NCBI GenBank assembly: GCA_907163345.1
Contig: CAJQUN010000007.1
Span: forward strand, 3,045,206-3,109,205
DNA: 64,000 nt
Reading direction: 5' to 3'
Source: Haberlea rhodopensis
Taxonomy: Eukaryota; Streptophyta; Magnoliopsida; Lamiales; Gesneriaceae
In this document: in pieces, positions 54,970 to 64,000 of the stretch
How positions within the stretch are numbered: position 1 is the stretch's first letter
Layout of the letters: each line of letters begins with the position of its first letter
The notes under the pieces: model-generated
The model's input: the letters and a program-made list of their open reading frames with translations, nothing else
Database searches by the model: none
Told to the model about the DNA's origin: nothing
Position numbers and translations under genes: made by a program

Positions 54970-57900
54970 ATGGCAACCAGCAACGTTACAAACACACTAT
55001 CATTACGATCGGTCCTTGAGAAGGACAAACTTAATGGGACAAATTTCCTAGACTGGTATAGGAATTTGAGGATTGTCCTCAAACAAGAAAAGAAGCAATA
55101 TGTCCTAGAGGAACCCTTACCTGCTGAGGAACCTCCCTTGACCGCTGCTAAAGCTGATAAAGATGCTTACAAGAAGCATCAAAATGACGCACTTGATGTT
55201 GGGTGCCTTATGCTTGCCACCATGAACTCTGAGCTTCAGAATTAACATGAGGAAATTGAGGCGTTCGATATGATCGAGCATCTAAAGCAACTGTACCAAC
55301 AACAAGCAAGACAAGAGAGGTATGACGTCTCTAAAGCGTTATTCCAGTGTAGAATGGTAGAAGGAAGTCTATTTGGAACTCATGTACTCAATATGATTGG
55401 GTACATTGAGAATCTGGAGAAGCTGGGTTTTCCTTTGGACCAAGAGTTGGCCACTGGCGTGATCTTGCAATCGTTGCCTGAAAGCTTCAGTCAATTTGTC
55501 TTGAGTTACAATATGATTGAAATTGAAAAGACTCTACCACAGTTGCTTGGCATGCTGAGAACTTTTGAAGCTAACAGCAAGAGTCTAAACCTACAAATGT
55601 TCTTATTGTGAATAAGAGCAAAAGGAAGGGCTAAAGCAAAAGGCTTAAAGAAGAACAAGAAAGTCTTTGTCAAATCTAAGCCTTATACTGCTGCACTAAC
55701 GCCAAAGGGAGGAGTGACAAAAGAGGGGAACTGTTTCCATTGTGGTGAGACCGGACATTGGAAAAGAAATTGCAAAGTTTATCTGGAGGATCTTAAGAAG
55801 ACGAATGGAAGTGTGACTTCCACTTCAGGTATTTTTGTTATAGAAGTCAATTTATCTACTTCTTCATCATGGGTATTAGATACTGGATGTGGATCTCACA
55901 TTTGTGTTAATGTGCAGGATCTTAAAAGGAATAGGACATTGGCAAAAGGCGAAGTAGATCTCCGAGTAGGAAATGGAGCAAGAGTTGCTGCATTAGCTAT
56001 AGGAGATTATTCATTGTCTTTACCTTCCGGTTTATCTTTAGATTTAAAAGACTGTTATTTTGTGCCTTCAATTACTAGAAACATTATCTCTATTTCTTGT
56101 TTGGACAAGTTTGGATTTTCATTTATTATAAAGGACAATTGTTGCTCCATTTATTTAAATGATATGTTTTATGCTAGTGCACAAATGATTAACGGTCTTT
56201 ATGTATTAAATCTTGATATGCCTGTCTATAACATATTTACTAAAAGGATTAAGAATAATGATTCTAATCCAACTTATCTCTGGCATTGTCGCTTGGGCCA
56301 TATAAACGAGAATCGCATATCAAAACTTCATAAGGATGGAGTATTGGATTCATTTGATTTTGAATCATATGAAACATGTGAATCTTGTTTAATGGGCAAG
56401 ATGACTAAAGCTCCTTTCAAGGGACATGTTGAAAGGACAAATGATTTATTGAGTCTCATACATAGTGATGTATGTGGACCAATAAGCACACATGCTAGAG
56501 GTGGTTTTCAATACTTCGTTACATTTACTGATGACTTCAGTAGATATGGGTATGTGTACCTAATGAAACATAAACATGAAACCTTTGAAAAGTTCAAAGA
56601 TTTCAAGAATGAAGTACAAAACCAACTTGGTAAAAGTATCAAAATTCTTCGATCAGATCGAGGAGGTGAATACCTAAGCCAAGAGTTTCATGAGTATCTA
56701 AAGGAGTGTGGGGTAGTCCCACAACTCACTCCTCCGTATACTCCACAATGGAATGGTGTATTCGAGAGGAGAAATCGAACCTTGTTGGACATGGTTCGAT
56801 CAATGATGAGCCATGCAGATCTTCCGATATCCTTTTGGGGACATGCTTTAGAAACAACAATATTCATACTGAACCGTGTTCCATCTAAATCAGTGGAAAA
56901 GACACCATATGAGATATGGACCGGGAAACGTCCTAGTATGTCTTTTATGAAGATTTGGGGTTGTGAGGCTTTCGTGAGACATCACGCCTCTAACAAACTT
57001 GGACCCAAATCTGATAAGTGTTTATTTGTGGGGTATCCTAAGGAAACGAAAGGATACAATTTCTATTATCCCACCGAGAACAAAGTGGTTGTTGCTCGGA
57101 CTGGTGTCTTTCTTGAAAGAGAATTTATTTCTAGAAAAACCAGTGGGAGACATATAGAACTTAGTGAAGTTCAACCACAAGAAAACATTGAACATGATAT
57201 TGAGATGGAAACAGAGCAGTCACCACAAGCTGTTGTGGATGAAGTGCCTGCTCAATAGACACAAGCCCAGCGTAGGTCTGTAAGAGAACACCGGGAGCCA
57301 CAGAGATATGGATTTCTTGTGACTCAACAATGTGACTTACTACTTATTGATGAGGATGAGCCGTCATCTTATCAAGAAGCTATAATGGGCACTGATTCTG
57401 AGAAACGGCAAGAGGCCATGAAATCTGAGATGAAATCCATGTATGCAAACCAAGTATGGACTTTGGTTGACCCACCTGAAAGGGTAAGACCCATAGGGTG
57501 CAAATGGATTTTCAAGAAGAAGACCGACATGAATGGTAATGTACAAACCTTTAAAGGTCGACTGGTAGCAAAAGGTTTCAAACAAATTCATGGTATTGAC
57601 TATGATGAAACTTTTTCACCAGTTGCCATGGTTAAATCCATTAGGATCTTACTTGCAATAGCTGCATTTCATGATTATGAAATCTGGCAGATGGATGTCA
57701 AAACAGCTTTCCTTAATGGAAATCTGCTTGAGGATGTGTACATGACACATCCCAAGGGTTTTGTCGATCCAAAGGATGCTGGAAAGATATGCAAGCTACA
57801 ACGATCCATTTATGGATTAAAGCAAGCTTCTCGGAGTTGGAATCTTCGTTTTGATGATGCAGTCAAAGAGTTTGGTTTCATCAAAAACGTAGATGAACCT

Positions 57901-58935
57901 TGTGTCTACAAGAAGGTCAGTGGGAGCCTAATTATCTTCCTAATATTGTAAGTAGATGACATACTTCTAATTGGGAATGATATCACTGCCTTACAATCTG
58001 TAAAGATTTGGCTAGGGAATTGCTTTTCTATGAAAGACTTGGGTGAAGCCACCTATGTATTAGGTATCAAGATCTATAGAGATACATCAAGAAGATTACT
58101 TGGCCTAAGTCAAAGTACATATATAGACAAAGTGCTAAAACGGTTTAGCATGCAAGAATCTAAGAAAGGATTCGTGCCTATGACGCATGGAATACATCTC
58201 TCGAAGGATCAGTGTCCTTCAACACCAGATGAGAGACAACGCATGAGTAAGATACCATATGTGTCAGCTATTGGATCTATCATGTATGCCATGATATGTA
58301 CTCGTCCCGATGTTTCGTATGCTTTGAGCATGAAGAGCAGATATCAAGTTGATCCAGATGAAAGTCACTGGATTGCAGTCAAGAACATCCTGAAGTACTT
58401 GAGAAGAACTAAGGATACATTCTTGATTTATGGAGGTGAGGAAGAGCTCAATGTAATAGGTTACACTGATGCAAGTTTCCAAACCGACAAAGATGATTTT
58501 CGATCGCAATCAGGATATGTTTTGCCTTAATGGAGGTGCTGTAAGCTGGAAGAGTTCAAAGCAAGAGACAGTAGCCGATTCTACAACTGAAGCTGAGTCT
58601 ATTGCTGCCTAATATGCAGCAAAGGAAGCTGTTTGGATCAATAAGTTCATTTCTGAACTTGGGGTGATGCCTAGCATTCTAGTCCAATTGAACTCTATTG
58701 TGACAACAATGGAGCCATCGCATTGGCTAAGGAACCTAGATCTCACCAAAGATCCAAGCACATACTTCGGCGCTTTCATTTCATTCGAGAAATCGTCGAA
58801 AGAGGAGATGTAAAGATATGCAAAGTACCAACAGATGATAATGTATATGACCCATTGACGAAGCCACTGTCACAGCAGAAGCATGATCGTCATACTAGAT
58901 CTCTAGGCATTAAGTATATGTCTGATTGGTCTTAG
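54970..58935 (+). pseudogene. Broken Gag-Pol of element C
   Basis: Same domain order as element B, in pieces: gag 54970-55245, stopped by TAA; gag 55270-55611, then frame loss. Zinc knuckle CFHCGETGHWKRNC, protease DTG and integrase occupy 55714-57258, stopped by TAG. Reverse transcriptase runs 57319-57951, ending in TAA just before the catalytic VDD (YVDD reads stop-VDD). Reverse transcriptase/RNase H runs 58030-58530, ending in a frameshift. The RNase H tail at 58540-58935 carries a further TAA. At least four stops and two frameshifts, so it cannot direct its own transposition; C was presumably intact when it inserted. Confidence 0.9.
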
Positions 58936-58950
58936 TGCAAGTGGGAGATT

Positions 58951-60427
58951 TGTTGGGATATGCCCTAAGACAAGTCATTAGATGATTGTTTATGAGATAA
59001 AATGTATTATGATTTTATTAATGGCAAATCATTATTATATCTTATTCGAATATCTGTGCAATATGAATTGATATATAAGTTAATGTCCTTAGAATAATAT
59101 TGTATTGTTCTTAAAGATTGTCCCTAGTCAAGTATTATCATGAATAAGGATAATGATAATGCATTGAGACTAGTATGTTTTGATTGATGAATTAATTCAT
59201 GGATATGAGATATCAAATCAACACATGGGTACATGTTAGAGAACTATGTACTGGACAGACCCACCATGAGAATGCTACATGGATAGTTATATGAGTGTCA
59301 TAAGCAATTCTCATAGTGATAATAATGTATGTAATCCTTACGACTTGAGATCATCAGAGATCCCAACATAAGGAGTTATATATCTTGATATTGTCAAACG
59401 TTACATGTAACAGGGTAAACTATAAAGGCAGCTATTGGATACACTACGAATTATGTAGAGGGATGTTGATTGATCAATATAGGATTTGTCCCTCCTATAT
59501 AACAGGAGAAGTGTTTGGGCCCTTGATCAAGTAAGACTAAAATGCATGGCCGTGCTCGAATGAGTCGATATGTGATATCGAGCTTATTCGTTTATTCTAG
59601 TTCTACTTGGGGATCAAGAAATAGAGATTGAATATACGAGTATGACTATTCCATGACTCGAGTTCAATCTAAACACATGGACAAAGGGATTAAGTTACAT
59701 GGTTAATATTATCACAAGTTCTAAGGTTATGTCGAGTCAATGACATTCTTGTAATTTGGGTAGCCTTGATGTGTTGCTAGATACCGCTCATTGCTCGTGA
59801 CATAAAATGAGATTTTATGTCACTGCCAACATTACAAGATCCTATCGGGTCGCACAAAAGATTAAATCCATAAGGAGAATTAAATTCATTGGATGGATTA
59901 ATTAATTAAGAAGAGTCTTAATTACATGATTATAAGGATTTAATTAAATCATGGGTTTGGGCCCATGAAGCTTTAAGAAAGTCTTGAACCTTTAATTAAA
60001 TCTAATATATAAATGATATCAAGGTTAATTAAGAATTAATCCAAGACATCACAAAACCTAATCCTACTCCATTGAGCTCTCGGCCGCCGCCTCCTCTCCT
60101 CCTCCATCTTCACGCCGCCGTCGTGAATAGTTGTGGAAGGAACGACCGTCGTTGATCGGTTTTGAACCGTGAGTTCAGCTTTGGTTCAAGAATAAGTCTA
60201 GCAACGTGTTCTTGAACGTCCCTTGTTCGATTTGATCGTGTGGATACCGTAGAGGCAAGATCTTGGAGGTGTTGCTCGTGACTCGTGACTTGGCATCGTT
60301 TCTGCATCAAACACGCTACAAGGGTGAGACTCTTTTAATCACTCCGATATGAATACTCTGTATAGGTCCTCGGTTAGGAATCCAAATTTTTATTTCCGCT
60401 GCGCACTTGTGTGTTGGATTCCTTACA
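58951..60427 (+). repeat. 3' LTR of element C (1477 bp)
   Basis: Polypurine tract AAGTGGGAGATT immediately precedes it; it ends CCTTACA followed by the target duplication GTTAA. Confidence 0.93.
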
Positions 60428-60432
60428 GTTAA

Positions 60433-62418
60433 TACTACGGTATATTTGTTGAACATATCTCCTACCAAAGATGTGCCAGATCAAACTCTAGTTCAAGCAT
60501 GGAGTGGGAGAAAACCTTCAGCAGGATATCTCAAAGTCTTTGGTTGTGTTTACTACATTCATGTACCATCTAAGAAAAGAACCAAGTTGGAGGAGAAAGC
60601 ATAAAATGGAATCTTTATGGGATACATCACTCAATCCAAATGTTACATAATTTACAATCTCAAAACAAAAAAGCTCATTACAAGATGTTATCTTTGACGA
60701 GTATTTGGTCGGGAATTGGGAGGAAGAGCAGATTGCAAAGCCAAGCAATATAATTCCAGAACAATAAAAAATTATGATGATTCTAAAGAAACAATTCCTG
60801 AAATGGTAGAAGAAGAAGAAGAACTTTCCTTACCAGAATCAATCCCGAGAAGAGATAGATTTTTAAGTTAAATTTATGAAACTTGTAATTCTTCTCTTGA
60901 CCTAACAGTTTTGCAGATGCGTCAAATGATCGTGTGTGGATTAAGGCCATAAAGAGGAGATGTATATGATCAAGGGAAATAATTCTTGGGAGTTGGTAAA
61001 TCGCCCTATTAACAAGGATGTAATCGGGGTGAAATGGATCTTCAAAACTAAGTTAAATCCAGACAAGTCCGTCCAAAAATACAAGGCAAGACTTGTAGCC
61101 AAGTCTATGCTCAACAATACGGAGTAGACTACAACAAAACTTTTGCTCTAGTTGCACTGTTAGACACTATCAGAACCCTTGTAGCACTTGCAGCTCAAAA
61201 AGGTTGGAAAATCTACAAGCTAGATGTTTAGCCCGTGTTTCTAAAATAGAGAACTTAAAGAATAGGTCTATATAGAACAACCTGAAGGTTTCATAGAGGA
61301 GCAAGGGAAAGTGTACCCGCTATGAAAAGCCTTGTATGGACTCAAACAAGCTCCTAGGGCTTGGTATGGGAAGATTGATGGCTACTTTGCAAGCCAAGGC
61401 TTTGTTAGAAGCAAAAGTGAGCCTACTCTATACACAAAAAACCCAAGGTGAGTATCATTGTATGTGGATGATTTAATCTTTATAGGGAACAATCTATCCA
61501 TGATTAATAATTTCAAAAATGACATGATGAAGTCCTTCAAGATGAGTGATATGGGACTCATGCATTATTTTTTGGGAATGGAAGTTTCTCAAGTAAAAGA
61601 AGGAATATTCATCTCAAAAAAAATACATCAACGATATACTTTCAAAATTCAAGATGCTTGGATGCAAGACGGTAACAACTCCATTGGTTCCAAATGAGAA
61701 GCTAAGGAAAGAAGATGAAGTCAAGAAAGCTGATGCTGGAAATTACAGGAGTTTAGTAGATAGTTTACTATATTTAACTGTCACTATACCCAATATAATG
61801 CTTGCCACCAATATGCTATCCAGATTCATGCAAAGTCCAAATCAACCACATTTTGGAACTTCAAAAAGAGTACTCAAATCCTTGCAGGTAACATCTGACT
61901 ATGGTATTTGGTACGATACCAGTCCTAATTCAAAGTTAGTTGGCTACACAAACAGTGATTGGACACAACGTTTGAATGATATGAGGAGCACATCAGGATA
62001 TTGCTTTAACCTTGGATCAGGCGTTCTCTCTTAGGGTTCAAAGAAGCGAAACAATGTGGCGCAATCTACTGCAGAAGTGGAATATATGGCAGCAGCAGGA
62101 ATTAGAAATCAAGCAATTTGGTTGAAGAGAATTTTGAACGATATGGGAGAAAAGAACCAAGGCTCGGTGGAATTATACTGTGACAACAACTCAGCTATAA
62201 CAATGACAAAAAATCTGGTGTACCACAATCGAACCAAGCACATCTCTATCAAATATCACTATTTGCGTGAAGTAGAAGCAAGAGGACAAGTCCAGCATAA
62301 GTATTGCAGCACAGAAGAACAATTGGTGGATATTTTCACAAAAGCCCTTCCAATGACAAATTTTTCAGAATTTGAGAGAAAAGCTTGGTGCTGTCGGGAA
62401 AAAAACATTAAGGGGGAG
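60433..62418 (+). pseudogene. Element D second half of integrase, reverse transcriptase and RNase H
   Basis: Integrase resumes exactly at the insertion (TTVYLLNISPTKDV, then WSGRKPSAGYLKVFGCVYY). Reverse transcriptase: VKWIFKTKLNPDKSVQKYKA near 61030, ALYGLKQAPRAWYGK near 61330, YVDDLIFIGN at 61461. RNase H: VGYTNSDW near 61940, QSTAEVEYMAAA near 62060, VELYCDNNSAI near 62170. Several stops and frame changes between blocks (near 60603, 61230, 61450, 61695 and 62034). Confidence 0.85.
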
Positions 62419-62663
62419 TGTTGAAGTTAATACATATTCCCTAGGTTGATGATTTCCTACATACATGAATTACTTAAACATTGTATTGTAGGATGCATGA
62501 ACTAGTTGATACATGAATGTGTAGATACATGGAGTAGTTGATACATGAATGTGTAGGTACTAAGTATTGTATTAATATCTAGGGTCCATGAGACTAGTAT
62601 AAATATATGGTATGATGTACAAGTTTGATAAGAAAAAATATATATAAGAAAATATTTCCAACA
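62419..62663 (+). repeat. 3' LTR of element D (245 bp)
   Basis: TGTTGAAGTTAATAC ... TTTCCAACA, preceded by AAGGGGGAG and followed by CATAA. Has the tandem GTTGATACATGAATGTGTAG pair near 62500-62555. Confidence 0.88.
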
Positions 62664-62814
62664 CATAATGACCCAGTTGAGCTGGCACAAAAATGTATGT
62701 AACGTGCAACACAAAGAATTACTTAGAGCTTGAAAAGATAATTTAAACTTACAAATAACTTTAATGTTATATATATGGTTACCTTGTTTTTTAACGGCTT
62801 TCAACGAAGAAATG

Positions 62815-63195
62815 TAAGAAATTACGAAAACTATCTCATAGAATGAATATCATTGCAATATTATCACAAACTTATAGGAGTAATCAAATATAGTCACAAA
62901 CTTATAAGACTAATCAAATATAGTCACAAACAAATTAACAAAAATAATCTCACATAAATCATTTGATCAAACATAGTACAACAAAAATTATTTTTAGCAA
63001 AAGTAGTCCATAAACCCTTAACAAAACTTGGGATTATTTTTGTTAAAAAATAATATTCGTTGGACTATATTTGATAAAAAACATTTATGCGTGACTAATT
63101 TTGTTAAAAATAATCTAAATTTGATTAGTTTTAAATGTTTATGACTATGATAATAAGTTTTCCAATTTTATGAGACTATTTTTGTAAGTTACATT
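62815..63195. mobile_element. Foldback MITE family, copy 3
   Basis: Left arm AAGAAATGTAAGAAATTACG-AAAACTATCTCATAGAAT, right arm ATGAGACTATTTTTGTAAGTTACATT. The interior has repeated TAATCAAATATAGTCACAAACTTATA. Same family as copies at 40815 and 47870. Confidence 0.55.
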
Positions 63196-63384
63196 GAAGA
63201 AATATTATTTCGTTACTCCGGTGGCTTATCTACACTAGATTGATATTCATTTACTTTCCATTTCTTCTTCAATATATCGACATTGTCCTGACACTCCGAA
63301 TATATATCTTGATTTTTTCCAAGAGCAAATCATTATTTGTCAACATTTTTTAGAATTAAATAGCAAAGATAAATTTACTAACGT

Positions 63385-64000
63385 AACATATGATGCCCGG
63401 ACACGAATACGTCGATACGTGAATACATAGATATAGATACAGTTGCACGGGATTTTCAAAATTTCTAGAATACGATAGGTCTGGATACGGTAATTTTTTT
63501 AATTTTTAAATATATACATCAATAATATTTATAAGAAATCAAGTTTCAAATATATAGTCAACATTAAACACATAAAATCAAATTAACAAGGTTTATTCAT
63601 CAAATCAACGATAAATAGTAGAGTTCAACACCAATTATTACTTAAATCAAGAAAGTTACATAAAAATATTGCATAATCATTTAATTAACTGCCATATCTC
63701 GATACTGATTCTTCATTAGCATCATCTGCAATATAATAGACTCAAACTCTGGTTCATCAAGTGAGAGATTCACAATACCAAGAATGATAACACCATCTAA
63801 CGACTCAAAAGCATCTTCAGCCACATCTCACATTTTGGAGTCACCCTTCATATATTATGGAGATTTTCTTGAAAGAAGGCATAACTATGAATGAAAATCA
63901 AATTTTCGGCATGTTGTGGCGTTACTTGATTCCTCTTCTTTTAATGAATAAATTTTTGTACTACAATTTCTGTCACTACAAGATGAAGAAACTTGGCCAA
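63385..64000 (-). pseudogene. hAT transposase remnant (C-terminal end and 3' region), runs off the window
   Basis: Reading leftward from 64000: SSSCSDRNCSTKIYSLK, corresponding to the hATC block usually reading SS-CERNWS, then LCLLSRKSP, YMKGDSKM, EDAFESLDGVIILGIVNLSL and DEPEFESI, with intervening stops. The tail is like DUF659/hATC-type plant hAT transposases. 63385-63500 has the CGGACACGAATACG-type subterminal DNA of such elements. The N-terminal part lies beyond the right edge. Confidence 0.6.

Larger units (their letters stand above)
51700..60427 (+). mobile_element. Element C: degenerate Angela-like copia retrotransposon
   Basis: LTRs are 51700-53183 and 58951-60427, with perfect target duplication GTTAA (51695-51699 and 60428-60432). 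Primer site TGGTATCAGAGCC at 53185, polypurine tract AAGTGGGAGATT before 58951. It is related to element B in LTR start (TGTTGGGATATGCCCTAAG), leader palindromes and protein, but opposite in orientation and broken by several stops. The LTRs differ by roughly 2-3% by eye. Inserted inside element D's integrase. Confidence 0.95.
49543..62663 (+). mobile_element. Element D: old Ty1/copia retrotransposon with short LTRs, split by element C
   Basis: LTRs are 49543-49766 and 62419-62663. The target duplication is CATTA/CATAA, one mismatch. The primer site TTGGTATCAGAG follows the left LTR and polypurine tract AAGGGGGAG precedes the right one. Without C the element is ~4.4 kb, close to the normal size of short-LTR copia elements. 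All domains remain but with many stops. The LTRs differ strongly (including a ~20-bp length difference and mutated TG/CA ends), so D is much older than A, B, C and E. Confidence 0.9.

Noticed and set aside
49543..62663. Integrated pararetrovirus or other plant virus
   Set aside because: Domain order (integrase before reverse transcriptase), LTRs, tRNA primer sites and 5-bp target duplications identify Ty1/copia retrotransposons; no movement-protein or coat-protein gene is seen.

Overview
The window is nuclear DNA of a flowering plant, most likely a eudicot. It has AT-rich intergenic DNA, genes with GT-AG introns, and typical plant families: a CIPK kinase, an LBD15-like LOB-domain factor, a class III peroxidase, and a small protein of the plant 'methyltransferase-related' family. 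More than half of the window is transposable-element DNA. The species cannot be named from the sequence.

Host genes. (1) 2397-2952, +: small membrane-anchored 'methyltransferase-related' protein, two exons, with a one-base frame break in exon 1. (2) 6675-7985, -: intact intronless CIPK2/10-like kinase, with a probable 5'UTR intron at 8038-9562. (3) 41359-42488, +: LBD15-like factor in three exons, including a 14-nt first coding exon. (4) 44303-46880, -: PRX52-like class III peroxidase in four exons; the frame is broken between signal peptide and mature protein, and intron 1 carries a MITE.

Transposable elements. 1-727 is a long-TIR element and 1940-2223 a tiny Helitron. 9932-11375 is a + strand hAT fragment followed by a Sirevirus-like solo LTR (11376-12382). 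A second hAT on the - strand is split: its C-terminal half lies at 13040-14267 and its N-terminal half at 30629-32070. The gap is a Ty1/copia element, A (14268-30623), which itself contains an intact Angela/BARE-like copia element, B (19785-28483, - strand, one 1320-codon ORF). 32100-32580 is a Gypsy LTR remnant, 32786-33115 a TRIM-like element, and 33149-38387 element E, a Sirevirus-like element with gag but no pol. 49543-62663 is an older short-LTR copia element, D, split by element C (51700-60427), a degenerate relative of B in the opposite orientation. MITE, foldback and TRIM-like copies lie between the genes, and a hAT transposase remnant runs off the right edge.

Insertions A, B, C and E have perfect 5-bp target-site duplications (CATCT, GATGT, GTTAA, TTATT); D has CATTA/CATAA. 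The order of events can therefore be read directly: hAT, then A into it, then B into A; and D, then C into D. B is very young (3 substitutions between its 1.5-kb LTRs). A's LTRs are almost as similar although its coding region is decayed, which suggests it was mobilised in trans. I saw no operon, CRISPR array, rRNA or tRNA gene. The least ordinary items are the gag-only Sirevirus derivative with its palindrome-rich LTRs and repeated polypurine motifs, the telo-box palindromes in the B and C leaders, and the frame breaks in two of the four host genes.
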